NCBI GenBank assembly: GCA_029263015.1
Contig: JAJCYI010000014.1
Span: 1-48,487, forward strand
Direction: 5' to 3'
From: Saprospiraceae bacterium
GTDB taxonomy: Bacteria > Bacteroidota > Bacteroidia > Chitinophagales > Saprospiraceae
Length of the DNA: 48,487 bases
The translations under genes were made by a program, and so were the position numbers. Below the pieces are notes generated by a model. The model saw only the letters and a list, made by a program, of their open reading frames with translations, had not been told where the DNA came from and searched no databases. Numbering within the stretch: position 1 is the first letter of the stretch; every line of letters begins with the position of its first letter. Positions 9,221 through 17,946 of this stretch are shown here, one piece after another.

Positions 9221-9946
9221 ATGAAAAAGCAAATTCCCAACATTATTACCCTCGTCAACCTCTTCTTTGGTTGTTGTGCCTTGGCATCTGTGTTGTACGG
9301 ACAGTTTTTGCAGGCTTTTTATTTTTTCTTGGCCAGTGGATTGGCAGATTATCTCGACGGCACATTCGCAAGGGCGTTGAAAGTGAAATCAGAGATTGGC
9401 AAGCAACTGGACTCGTTGGCCGATATGGTTTCCTTTGGGGTAGTGCCTGGTGCAGTATTGTATATGCTGTTGGTAAAAGGGCTCTCTGGGGAAAATGTAT
9501 TGCCCATTGAATTGACATTGGCTGCTTCCCCCGCGTTTTTGGTAACGCTTTTTTCAGCCATCCGCCTCGCCAATTTTAATATTGATACCCGACAGACTGA
9601 AAGTTTCATCGGGATGCCCACTCCATCTGTTGCCATGTTTACCATTGGACTGTTGCTGATTTATCAGTTTGATTCGTTCGGGTTAGCTCATTTGGTCTGC
9701 AATCCTGTTTTCATTTACCTTATCATTCCGGTACTCTGCTGGCTCATGGTAGCAAAGATTCCGATGTTTAGTCTTAAATTAAAAAACCTCAGTTGGTCTG
9801 GGAATGAGATTCAGTTTGTTTTTGCTGTTACTGCATTGACACTGGGTGTTATTCTCAGAGAAGCTGCCTTTTCCGCCATCATCATCGCTTATATATTTTT
9901 CACAATCATAGATAATATCAAGAATGGGTGGTCTGTAAATAGTTGA
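9221..9946 (+). CDS. pssA: CDP-diacylglycerol--serine O-phosphatidyltransferase
   Basis: An integral membrane enzyme that makes phosphatidylserine, the precursor of phosphatidylethanolamine, from CDP-diacylglycerol and serine. The CDP-alcohol phosphotransferase signature is complete: DYLDGTFARAL followed by KSEIGKQLDSLAD, i.e. DG-x2-AR-x8-G-x3-D-x3-D. Several hydrophobic helices follow to the C-terminus. I start it at MKKQIPNIITL (9221). The longer frames from 9167 or 9209 would place the start upstream of, or nearly on, the transcription start predicted from the promoter at 9168-9197. purS lies 52 bases downstream on the same strand, separated by a short low-complexity repeat. Confidence 0.92.
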   Translation: MKKQIPNIITLVNLFFGCCALASVLYGQFLQAFYFFLASGLADYLDGTFARALKVKSEIGKQLDSLADMVSFGVVPGAVLYMLLVKGLSGENVLPIELTLAASPAFLVTLFSAIRLANFNIDTRQTESFIGMPTPSVAMFTIGLLLIYQFDSFGLAHLVCNPVFIYLIIPVLCWLMVAKIPMFSLKLKNLSWSGNEIQFVFAVTALTLGVILREAAFSAIIIAYIFFTIIDNIKNGWSVNS

Positions 9947-9970
9947 TTGTATTTTCCAAACCACGAATCG

Positions 9971-9995
9971 CTAATCACGAATCACCAGTCACGAA
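9971..9995. repeat. Short repeat shared with 45368-45393
   Basis: CTAATCACGAATCACCAGTC and the following bases closely resemble the sequence at 45368 (CTAATCACGAATCTCCTGTC), with few mismatches. It sits between pssA and purS. It belongs to the low-complexity TAATCACGAATC word family seen in several gaps of this window. Confidence 0.5.
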
Positions 9996-9998
9996 AAA

Positions 9999-10256
9999 AT
10001 GAAATTCAAAGCTGAAATAGACATAATGCCACATAAGGAATTGCTCGATCCACAGGGCAAGACCGTTGCAAATAACATGCAGAACCTCCACGTAACGGGT
10101 GTCGAGGACATTCGCATCGGCAAACATATTTCCATGATCTTGGATGCCGAAAGTGAAGAGGAAGCAACTGCCACAGTGGACATGGCCTGTAAAAAATTGC
10201 TGGCCAACCTCATCATGGAAACGTATACTTTTGATATTGAAACGTTGAGTGTTTGA
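9999..10256 (+). CDS. purS: Phosphoribosylformylglycinamidine synthase subunit PurS
   Basis: An 85-residue cytoplasmic protein of the usual PurS size. PurS dimers bridge PurL and PurQ in the complex that converts FGAR to FGAM in purine synthesis. Typical family features are the opening strand MKFKAEIDIMPHKELLDPQG, the central VANNMQNLHVTGVEDIRIGK, and the C-terminal CKKLLANLIMETYTFDIE. No purL or purQ is adjacent, so the complex genes are split in this genome. The last codons run directly into the low-complexity region 10246-10360. The start at 9999 is the only sensible one. Confidence 0.92.
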   Translation: MKFKAEIDIMPHKELLDPQGKTVANNMQNLHVTGVEDIRIGKHISMILDAESEEEATATVDMACKKLLANLIMETYTFDIETLSV

Positions 10257-10360
10257 GTGTTTGAGAGCTTGAGTTCTTAAGTTTCTGAGAGTTTGAGCAA
10301 GGCTCTTTCTCAGAAACTCAGAAACTCAAAAACTCAAAAACTCAAAAACTCAGAAACTCA
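10246..10360. repeat. Low-complexity inverted and tandem repeat between purS and rsmI
   Basis: The left part is made of GAGTGTTTGAG / GAGTTTCTGAGAG-type words, and the right part (10312-10359) is six tandem 8-base units, AGAAACTC or AAAAACTC. The two halves are complementary. The strongest hairpin is 10281-10317, where GTTTCTGAG pairs with CTCAGAAAC. It could act as a transcription or RNA-stability element between the two genes. The 24 codons upstream of rsmI in the same frame are merely this repeat being read through. Confidence 0.7.
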
Positions 10361-10364
10361 CCCC

Positions 10365-11027
10365 ATGCTGTACCTCGTACCTACGCCCATCGGCAATTTG
10401 GAAGACCTGACTTTCCGAGCAGTCCGCATCTTGAAAGAGGTGGACAAGGTTTTTGCAGAAGATACCCGCGTCACTAGAAAACTGCTCGATCACTATGGTA
10501 TTGAAACGCCCCTAACTTCCTACCACGCATTCAACGAACATAAAATAGCGGAAAGGGTTGCTACCGACCTAGCCAACGGCGCCAACTTTGCCCTCGTGAC
10601 CGATGCAGGTACACCTGGTATTTCTGACCCTGGTTTTTTATTGGTTAGAGAATGCGTGCAAAAGGAAGTGAAGGTGGAATGCCTGCCTGGTGCAACTGCT
10701 TTTGTGCCTGCGCTTGCGGCTTCAGGGCTGCCCTCGGACAAATTTTATTTTGAAGGATTTTTACCTCATAAAAAAGGCCGCCGGACGAGGTTGAAATATT
10801 TAGCGGAATTACCCTGTACTTTTATTTTGTATGAATCGCCTCACCGCTTGGTAAAATGCTTGGAACAATTGGTCGAATATTGCGGAGCAGAACGGCGTGC
10901 CTGCGTGGCGAGAGAGTTGAGTAAATTGCACGAGGAAATCAAAACGGCCTCGCTGACAGCGTTGATCCAGCATTTCAAAGAAAAAAAAGTAAAAGGAGAA
11001 ATTGTAATGGTGGTATCGGGGCAGTGA
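10365..11027 (+). CDS. rsmI: 16S rRNA (cytidine-1402 2'-O)-methyltransferase
   Basis: A 220-residue cytoplasmic enzyme that 2'-O-methylates C1402 of 16S rRNA with SAM. It has the RsmI/tetrapyrrole methylase fold: LYLVPTPIGNLEDLTFRAV at the N-terminus, AEDTRVTRKLLDHYGI, the glycine-rich LVTDAGTPGISDPG, and FYFEGFLPHKKGRR. I use the ATG at 10365. The longer frame from 10293 only adds a lysine/serine-rich translation of the tandem repeat, which no family member needs. It is somewhat shorter than the E. coli enzyme, as is usual in Bacteroidota, ending in IVMVVSGQ. Confidence 0.93.
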   Translation: MLYLVPTPIGNLEDLTFRAVRILKEVDKVFAEDTRVTRKLLDHYGIETPLTSYHAFNEHKIAERVATDLANGANFALVTDAGTPGISDPGFLLVRECVQKEVKVECLPGATAFVPALAASGLPSDKFYFEGFLPHKKGRRTRLKYLAELPCTFILYESPHRLVKCLEQLVEYCGAERRACVARELSKLHEEIKTASLTALIQHFKEKKVKGEIVMVVSGQ

Positions 11028-11140
11028 GAAGTGAACAGTAGGGGGAACATCCTTATCTTGAAGCGTCACAAAAATTTTAAAAAAGAATATGTTGGCTCTG
11101 CTGACGGAGGACTGTGTCTAAATGCACTTAAAAGAAATCA

Positions 11141-11869
11141 ATGAAAAAATTATGCATCATGTCTTTCTTTGCACTGCTGTTTTCTTGTGGAAATGAAAAA
11201 GGTCAGCGAAACATTGAAGTTTATTATTTTCCATTGTCAGGACTTAAAGAAGGCAAAGTCTATGAATACCAGCCCGTTGGCAATGAGTATGACCCACCGA
11301 TGTATTGGCATTATAAATCAGTTACACAGGATGGCCGCGATTACCTGACAGGTAAGGCATACGGCCCTGGTTTTTCGCCTGACCAATTTATCAAGGAAGA
11401 AAAGGTTGACAATGGAATGATGCTCGTTGAATTTTTTATTTTTGAATCGCCTGATTCTTCTGAAAAAAAGATGTCGGTGCAGGCTAATATCGAAGCAGCC
11501 AATGTCTTTCCCTTTTTTGTAAAACAACCTGCCAACATACTGCTCACTTCCCTCAGCTGGGAACAGGCGGGACTCGATGGCGCTCGCATCAACCTGATAC
11601 GCAACCGACAATTTGATTGCGATACGACTGTCTTATTTCAGGGCAACCCTGTACCTGCAATAAAATTCAATACCATTGAGTTGGTTGAACACGATCAAGA
11701 AGGCAGGCTGCCACTTGAATTTAGTGGGGAGGAAATTTATGTAAAAGGTATTGGACTATTCAGCTTGAAAAAAAATATTACAGAAGGATATGAAATGGCA
11801 TACCAGCTCGCCAGCATTTATTCAATAGAAGAATTTGAGGAAAAATTTAAGACGAGGTTAGGCGATTGA
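11141..11869 (+). CDS. Hypothetical lipoprotein
   Basis: A 242-residue protein with a lipoprotein signal, MKKLCIMSFFALLFSCGNEK, the lipid-bearing cysteine being Cys16. The mature part is beta-rich (IEVYYFPLSGLKEGKVYEY, INLIRNRQFDCDTT, GEEIYVKGIGLFSL) and looks like a single globular domain on the periplasmic face of a membrane. I do not recognise the family. It lies 113 bases downstream of rsmI with no clear promoter, and is convergent with the protease gene ending at 11894. Confidence 0.75.
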   Translation: MKKLCIMSFFALLFSCGNEKGQRNIEVYYFPLSGLKEGKVYEYQPVGNEYDPPMYWHYKSVTQDGRDYLTGKAYGPGFSPDQFIKEEKVDNGMMLVEFFIFESPDSSEKKMSVQANIEAANVFPFFVKQPANILLTSLSWEQAGLDGARINLIRNRQFDCDTTVLFQGNPVPAIKFNTIELVEHDQEGRLPLEFSGEEIYVKGIGLFSLKKNITEGYEMAYQLASIYSIEEFEEKFKTRLGD

Positions 11870-11893
11870 CCTGAACTTGTTATTTCCTCTACC

Positions 11894-14380
11894 CTAAAAT
11901 CCACCCCCACACCCAATCGGCGATCCCGCTGGCAACGCAGGAGATTTTACTGGTTGATAATCTTTAGGGTGCTGCAGGAACATGCTGATTTCATTAATTA
12001 AAAAGACCAAATGAGCCTTCCGTTCTTCCACTTCTTCGTTTTTCAGTTCGCGGACAAAGTCGCGGACGAGCCGGTCAATTTCATACATGGCAAGAGCTAT
12101 CACTTGCTTGTTGCCACTCTTACTGGCAGCGAGGCGTATAAGATGTCTGACCACTAATTTTTCAACAATCCAAGCAATTTCTTCTTGATAAACGGTTTCC
12201 CTGTGGTTGAAAAAAGACCGGGTCAGCAATTGCTCAAAAACATAAATGACCGACATGATCCGATCGGGATCACTAGCCTTTTGTTCCAACAGGCGAGCCA
12301 TGCGTTCAGGGTTTAACAGGAAGCTGATAGCATTGTTTGCTGAACTTTCAGCCGCCGCCATTGGATCGAACACCAGACCTGTATAACTCTTGAAAGTCTC
12401 GTGATCGCGGCTATATCCCTTTGGTTGGGGGGGGATAATTTCGCGGATGTGTTTTGGAATTTCTAAATACCGGGTGTCGAGGGTTTCTAGTAGAGCAAGC
12501 ATGGCGTCTTGCTGTGCTTCATCTGATACTGGAGTCAATTTCCAATTATCGTTGGTTTCCGTTTCAAAACCTTTAACGGCATAGGTATAATTCACGCCTC
12601 CGATCATTTTCGAAACGGCCTCCACCTGAAAGCGGTGTGAGAGATAAAGTGGCACAAGGATTTTCTCCAGTTCAGCGACTGGGCGACCATTTGGTATCGT
12701 TTCCAGGTCAAAATTTTCCAGGGCAACCTTACGGACCTTTGCCATGCGCCGAAGCTCGTCAGCAGCTGATTTCCCGTTGTCCCAAAGATGGGCACTGGGA
12801 TGGGCACCACTGGCGGGCCGAGCATCGCTGTCGGAAATGTACAGAAACCCCATTTCCATGTTTTCCTCCAATATTTTATTCAAAGCAGTTTGTTCGTTTT
12901 CACTTTCGGAAAATTGGCTGTAACCATAGATAATCATTCGCTTGTCCCAGTCGCCGATCTTGTCATCATAGGCTTTTGAGAAATCTATCTCACCATTTTT
13001 GTCGAGTGTAATATAAGGATGAGGATAGTCCATTACGGAAGCTCGGTCATTATAACTTGCAGCAAAATTATGGGTCAGACCAAGTGTGTGCCCGATTTCG
13101 TGTGCAGCTAATTGGCGCAGGCGTGCAAGGGCCATTTCCAGTAAACGGGGGTCAGGATTGTCGCTGTTTTTATAAGCCGAAACAAGGCCCTGGGCGATCA
13201 AAAAATCCTGCCTGACGCGCAGTGAGCCGAGTGTCACCTTGCCTTTGATAATCTCTCCTGTACGCGGATCAGTTACGCCGCCGCCATACGACCAACCCCT
13301 TGTGGAACGGTGTACCCATTGCACGAGGTTGTACCTCACATCCATCGGGTCGGCATCGGCAGGGAGTTCTTTCACTTGAAAAGCATTGCGATACCCAGCT
13401 GCTTCAAATGCTTGATTCCACCAACTTGCTCCTTCCATCAGGGCAGATTTGATTGGTTCGGGAGCGCCGCGGTCTATGTAGTAAATGATCGGCTCAACAG
13501 GCTCACTGATTCTCGCAGTTGGGTCTTTTTTCTCCAATCGGTGACGTGTGATGAAACGCTTCACAATTGGCTGGTCGATTGGCGTAGCGTAATCAAAATA
13601 ACTCGTTTCATAATAGCCACACCTGGGGTCAAAAACACGTGGCTCGTAGTTGTTGTCGGGCAGCTCCACAAAAGAATGGTGCATGCGTACAGAGACAACA
13701 TCGGGTGTCGGCGCAACCGCCCTGATCCATGCGCCCTTGGCTTCGCCGACGAATGTGACCGTCGCTTCCAGTTCTGTGTTTTTTGGAAAATTTTTGGTCT
13801 GGGGCATATAAACCGCTGAACGGCTTTCCTCTAAACGGTACACACCTTGTTTCTTTTGTTTTAGGGTTTTCGCTACTCCGTGAGCATCTTGCAAAAGAAA
13901 TCTGGTGGCATCCACCAGTACGGTTCCTTTGTTTTCCGATGCAACTTCAAAACCCCATAAAACAGATTGTGCAAAAGCTTCTTCCACTGCTGCCCGTTCG
14001 TCAGCATTATCGCTGTTTGCCCGGTACTTATAATTGATTTGAGTAAGTAAAACCTTATTGCCGCTACGTGAAAATTTGACAACCCGTTCCCGCCCCAATT
14101 GTCCTCGGTCGAGGCCAATATCGTTGGAGCCGACTCCTGCCTGGAGGGAGTTGATGTACAGGAATTCTGTGTCAAATTTGTCTATTTCCAGCCATATCTT
14201 GCCCTTTTTATTATCCCAGTAGAAATTGAGAAAGCCTTCGTGCTTTTGCATACCTTTTGTTTTGGAGGCGATAGCATTGGACTGCGTATTGTTGGCTGGA
14301 GTAACAGTGGATGAAGAAGTGTTTTTAGTAGCATTGCAGCCCAGGAGGAGGAGCAACGTAATGATAGCAAGATGGCGCAT
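11894..14380 (-). CDS. Zinc-dependent metalloprotease lipoprotein (DUF5117/DUF4953 type)
   Basis: An 828-residue protein. The signal MRHLAIITLLLLLGCNATKN makes it a lipoprotein (Cys15). The catalytic centre is the metzincin motif HEIGHTLGLTH (427-437: zinc ligands His427, His431 and His437, general base Glu428). A Met-turn follows in SVMDYPHP (Met450). The N-terminal region KGMQKHEGFLNFYWDNKKGKI and the overall layout match the large Bacteroidota family annotated as zinc-dependent metalloprotease with DUF5118, DUF5117 and DUF4953 segments. It presumably degrades protein in the periplasm or at the cell surface; the substrate is not known. It ends with a short glycine-rich tail. It is divergent from the frameshifted T9SS gene. 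Confidence 0.85.
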   Translation of the reverse strand: MRHLAIITLLLLLGCNATKNTSSSTVTPANNTQSNAIASKTKGMQKHEGFLNFYWDNKKGKIWLEIDKFDTEFLYINSLQAGVGSNDIGLDRGQLGRERVVKFSRSGNKVLLTQINYKYRANSDNADERAAVEEAFAQSVLWGFEVASENKGTVLVDATRFLLQDAHGVAKTLKQKKQGVYRLEESRSAVYMPQTKNFPKNTELEATVTFVGEAKGAWIRAVAPTPDVVSVRMHHSFVELPDNNYEPRVFDPRCGYYETSYFDYATPIDQPIVKRFITRHRLEKKDPTARISEPVEPIIYYIDRGAPEPIKSALMEGASWWNQAFEAAGYRNAFQVKELPADADPMDVRYNLVQWVHRSTRGWSYGGGVTDPRTGEIIKGKVTLGSLRVRQDFLIAQGLVSAYKNSDNPDPRLLEMALARLRQLAAHEIGHTLGLTHNFAASYNDRASVMDYPHPYITLDKNGEIDFSKAYDDKIGDWDKRMIIYGYSQFSESENEQTALNKILEENMEMGFLYISDSDARPASGAHPSAHLWDNGKSAADELRRMAKVRKVALENFDLETIPNGRPVAELEKILVPLYLSHRFQVEAVSKMIGGVNYTYAVKGFETETNDNWKLTPVSDEAQQDAMLALLETLDTRYLEIPKHIREIIPPQPKGYSRDHETFKSYTGLVFDPMAAAESSANNAISFLLNPERMARLLEQKASDPDRIMSVIYVFEQLLTRSFFNHRETVYQEEIAWIVEKLVVRHLIRLAASKSGNKQVIALAMYEIDRLVRDFVRELKNEEVEERKAHLVFLINEISMFLQHPKDYQPVKSPALPAGSPIGCGGGF

Positions 14381-14590
14381 GATATTTAATTTTTGGCAAA
14401 AAAACGGAAATTCTGGGATATGTCAATTGGATTGCTGGCAGCTTCCGCACAGAAGTTCAAAAAAACATATCTTAGCAACTGCCAAGAATATAGCTTTACG
14501 ATTTGACAGACAGCCACTTAGTGTTCATAAAATGGACAATAAAAGGTTCGTTCGATGTTCTCTTGAATTACTTTGAAAACCAACCTCATC

Positions 14591-16194
14591 ATGAAAAAAC
14601 TCTTCCTGTTTTTATTCGTTTTCCTGTTTTCTAATTTCCTTTATTCGCAAAATGAACTGGCGCTTTATGGGGGCGTATGGGAAGGGGAGATTTTTAAAAA
14701 ACCATCGCAAGAATTGTTTTGCATAAATAATGGTAATTTGGTAGCTTTGGATGACGAGATTAATGTAACAGGTTCTTCTCCTATAAATCCTCCATGGATT
14801 AATGGCGCTTTTTTAGGACGTGATAGCTCCATTTTTATTTCTGGTGTTTTCCCTTCTGACATACTTTTTCCTACTCTTCAGAAATATGATAAGAACTGGA
14901 ATCTTATTGAAGAGATCCCAGTCTATGATATTGGGAGGATGGGGGGAGAATTAAGCGACGGCACTATTCTTTTGGCAGACAACATTGGCATGACTGCATT
15001 AGATGTATCTGGAAGCGTAATATGGACCGCTTGGGCGGGAGGCGAAATATCCGACTTTTATGTAACTGAGGAAGACACTATTGTTTCAATCTCAACAGCA
15101 GGGCTGTATTTGTTTTCGGATCAAGGTGATTTAATAAATGAATTTTCGGAATATAATTTTTCCCATACCGTATCGCTGGAAAATGGAAATTGGGCTGGAC
15201 AAAAGGAGATTCTTTGTTTTTGCTCTCACCTGTATTTGACAAACTTGCAGCCATCAGTATTCCCAATTTAGATTTTTTGGATATGGAAACAGATTTTGGG
15301 AGGATTGTTTTATTGGCCACAGATTCATCATTTCAGGTTTATGATCTGTCCCTAAATTTCATCAATAGTTTTAAGATAAGCAGTAATAATTTTTACAATC
15401 CTAACAATTTTGAATTGGTGGAAGATGGGCTAATTGTTTCTGGAGAGGGGATATTCAAAAAATTCCTTTGGGACGGTACCGATTTATATACAGAAATAAA
15501 TGATATTGGGGTTGTTAATGTTGATTTAGGGGATTATGTGGTTGAACCCTATATAGCTGTGTGGGCAGGCGTAAACAAAGATACGCTTGTGAGGCTCAGG
15601 TATTTAAATCCCGTTATTACGGTCCGAAACTATGGTGAAACTACCGTCGAGCAATTCTATATCTCTACTTTCTTTCCTATCGTATATGTCGGTCTTTATC
15701 AATTTTTAACGGCTTACAACGGCACGGTCAGTATACCTGTATCGGGAATTTCAATTCAGCCAGGAGAAGAGAAAGACATTACTTTGTTAAATTTAGATAT
15801 CTATTTTTATAATTATCCTAATGGAGAAATCTACAATCAATGCTTTACTGGTTCCCATCCTAATAACAGGATAGACGACGATTACACCAACAACACCCAT
15901 TGCTTTGATTTGGCCGTCTCAACTGATGAGGAAATAGAACCCGACCCAACCGTTTCAGTTTCCCCAAACCCCTCCAATGGGGTGTTGAAAATTGCTGTTG
16001 GTGATGTTCAGGCAAAAGAGGCTTCATGGGTTTTATACGACCAATTTGGAAGGAGGCAATTTGCCCTGCCCCTCAACACTTGGCAAAGTGAATATGTGGT
16101 TTCTTTGCCTCATTTACTGATAGGTATTTATTATTGGAAAGTACAGACTAAAGAAGGGCTGCTAAACAGCGGGAGATTGGTTATACAACATTGA
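14591..16194 (+). pseudogene. T9SS type A secreted protein, interrupted by a one-base frameshift
   Basis: Two overlapping frames make one protein. The first begins with the signal peptide MKKLFLFLFVFLFSNFLYSQ and runs to about residue 203 (...NGNWAGQK). The second continues GDSLFLLSPVFDKLAAISIP and ends with a type A sorting domain (VSVSPNPSNGVLKIAVGD ... GIYYWKVQTKEGLLNSGRLV). Adding a single A to the run of four at 15201-15204 restores a continuous frame NWAGQKGDSLFLL. The protein has a beta-propeller-like series of short strands and no recognised catalytic motif. It is either a real inactivating mutation, phase-variable slippage, or a sequencing error; the run is short for slippage. If intact it would be exported by the type IX system and anchored or released at the surface. 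Confidence 0.75.
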
Positions 16195-16229
16195 CTTTTC
16201 TTTTACAAAAGATCAAAAACCCAGTCAAT

Positions 16230-17354
16230 ATGGGAACAATAAATAAATTTTTCATACCCAAAGACTTAAAATACCTTTTCGCTTACATCGCTCCGTTCGC
16301 CGCATTCATTGCTGTACTTTGGCAAGGGGCTTGGTCATTTTCAGGTTTGATTGTAGCATTTATTCTGATTCCCCTGATTGAACAGTTAGCCACTGGCTCC
16401 ACAAAAAATTTATCCCTTGAAACAGAAGAACAAAAAACAGATTCTTCCTTCTTTGACCTGTTGCTTTATCTCAACCTACCTATATTATTTGGTTTACTCT
16501 GGTTCTATTTATCAACCGTAACCAGAGCAGAATTAACCATTTGGGAAACCGTCGGAGTAACGGTAAGCGTTGGCATTGTCGTCGGCACGATCAGCATCAA
16601 TGTGGCACATGAACTGGGTCACCGAAAAACAAAATTCGAGCAGCTGATGTCAAAGTTTTTGCTCACTACCGCACTTTACACACAGTTCAACATTGAGCAT
16701 AACCGCGGTCACCACCTCTGGGTTGCCACGGAGGAGGATCCTTCTTCTGCAAAAAAAGGTGAGCCTCTTTACGCTTTTTGGGCAAGATCGATCGCTGGTG
16801 TATACAAGAACGCTTGGCGGTTGGAAAACAAACGATTGAGAAAAATAGGAAAATTGCCTTTTTCTTTTTCCAACGAAATGATTTGGTTTCAATTGGCACA
16901 TGTTGCTTACCTCACGTTGGTTTGGTGGTTTTTTGGTTGGGCTGGAGTCGGTTTTGCGGTAGCAGTAGCAGCGGTCGGTATCCTCGAATTGGAATCGGTC
17001 AACTACATCGAGCACTATGGCCTGCGCCGCAAGCGTTTGGCTTCGGGCTATTATGAAAAGGTGTCGCCACGGCATTCTTGGAATTCCAACCACGAGATTG
17101 GCCGTATTTTTTTATATGAATTGACCCGGCATTCGGATCACCATTTCAAAGCCACCCGAAAATACCAGGTGCTGCGCCATTTTGATGAAAGTCCGCAACT
17201 CCCTTATGGCTACCCAGCTTCCATATTGATGGCGCTGGTGCCACCGCTTTGGTTTTCGGTGATGGACAAACGAGTGGACAGGATAATGAATGGAACTGAT
17301 TCTGAAATTGAGAAATTAGAAATTAGAAATTTTGGAACACTTAAGATTGATTAG
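16230..17354 (+). CDS. alkB: AlkB-type alkane 1-monooxygenase / membrane di-iron hydroxylase
   Basis: A 374-residue membrane protein carrying all four signatures of the AlkB family: HELGH (127-131), EHNRGHH (156-162), NYIEHYG (258-264) and RHSDHHF (300-306). These place the histidines that hold the di-iron centre for terminal hydroxylation of medium-chain alkanes using rubredoxin electrons. Hydrophobic helices occupy about 14-50, 74-120 and 218-255. I start at MGTINKFF (16230), because the frame from 16191 begins with TTG inside the preceding stop. No rubredoxin or reductase gene is nearby. The last 15 residues are encoded by a low-complexity AATTAGAA repeat, so the C-terminus may have been extended by that element. 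Actual substrate range is uncertain. Confidence 0.88.
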   Translation: MGTINKFFIPKDLKYLFAYIAPFAAFIAVLWQGAWSFSGLIVAFILIPLIEQLATGSTKNLSLETEEQKTDSSFFDLLLYLNLPILFGLLWFYLSTVTRAELTIWETVGVTVSVGIVVGTISINVAHELGHRKTKFEQLMSKFLLTTALYTQFNIEHNRGHHLWVATEEDPSSAKKGEPLYAFWARSIAGVYKNAWRLENKRLRKIGKLPFSFSNEMIWFQLAHVAYLTLVWWFFGWAGVGFAVAVAAVGILELESVNYIEHYGLRRKRLASGYYEKVSPRHSWNSNHEIGRIFLYELTRHSDHHFKATRKYQVLRHFDESPQLPYGYPASILMALVPPLWFSVMDKRVDRIMNGTDSEIEKLEIRNFGTLKID

Positions 17355-17386
17355 GTTGGCATATTTCCTAATTTCCTAATTTCCAA
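17304..17386. repeat. Low-complexity inverted repeat at the alkB-gldH junction
   Basis: The left arm GAAATTAGAAATTAG-type words (17304-17335) lie inside the 3' end of alkB. The right arm TTTCCTAATTTCCTAATTTC (17364-17386) follows its stop. The arms are nearly complementary and could form a long AT-rich hairpin between the two genes. Confidence 0.6.
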
Positions 17387-17405
17387 TACCCTGAAAAAAA
17401 TAATT

Positions 17406-17885
17406 ATGCTAAAATTGCTTTCCGTATTTACTTCCCTGTTTGCTTCCTGCCTTTTGCTCACTAGTTGTGGCGGTGATTTTATTTTTGAAGAAACAATAAA
17501 TACCAATGCTGGAAATTGGGCTTATGAAGATGTCCTACAATTTGATTTCACGATAGATGACACCTCAAAAAGATATGATCTGTTGCTCGAAGTAGAACAT
17601 GTCGGCGATTATGGCTATCAAAACCTTTATGTCCAATTCCACACCCAATTTCCTTCTGGCGAGAAAAAAACACAACTGGTCAGTTTGGAACTCGCCACTA
17701 AATCCGGCATATGGAATGGCCAATGCAGTGGTAATACTTGCACTGTGGGAATCCGGCTGCAAACCAACACTGTTTTTGAGGAAACTGGAGAACATAGCAT
17801 TTCAGTGGAGCAATATATGCGGAAAAGCCCGCTGTCGGGGGTAGTGGGGATGACCCTGCAAATCAGGCCATCAGATGTCAAATGA
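17406..17885 (+). CDS. gldH: Gliding motility lipoprotein GldH
   Basis: A 159-residue lipoprotein; the signal MLKLLSVFTSLFASCLLLTSC puts the lipidated cysteine at 21. The mature sequence follows the GldH pattern: N-terminal beta strands with WAYEDVLQFDFTIDD, a central GDYGYQNLYVQFHTQFPSG, a CSGNTC loop, and the closing EQYMRKSPLSGVVGMTLQI that is characteristic of the family. GldH is required for gliding in Flavobacterium johnsoniae and is commonly linked with the GldJ/T9SS machinery. No other gld gene is adjacent. A strong bidirectional terminator follows directly. Confidence 0.87.
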   Translation: MLKLLSVFTSLFASCLLLTSCGGDFIFEETINTNAGNWAYEDVLQFDFTIDDTSKRYDLLLEVEHVGDYGYQNLYVQFHTQFPSGEKKTQLVSLELATKSGIWNGQCSGNTCTVGIRLQTNTVFEETGEHSISVEQYMRKSPLSGVVGMTLQIRPSDVK

Positions 17886-17889
17886 TTTT

Positions 17890-17941
17890 TCCCCCCTTCC
17901 AAAAGGGTGGGAATTAAATTCCCACCCTTTTGGAAGGGGGG
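17890..17941. terminator. Bidirectional terminator between gldH and the M1 aminopeptidase
   Basis: A perfect long hairpin: CCCCCCTTCCAAAAGGGTGG... pairs with ...CCACCCTTTTGGAAGGGGGG around the small loop AATTAAATT. It sits between convergent gene ends (17885 and 17947), so it can stop transcription from both sides, although T-runs are short. Confidence 0.8.
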
Positions 17942-17946
17942 AAATA

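Noticed and set aside
10312-10359. Tandem 8-base units considered as a CRISPR array
   Set aside because: The units are contiguous without spacers and far too short.
15195-15210. Programmed -1 frameshifting in the T9SS gene
   Set aside because: No heptameric slippery sequence such as A AAA AAG is present and no downstream structure stands out; a base deletion explains it more simply.
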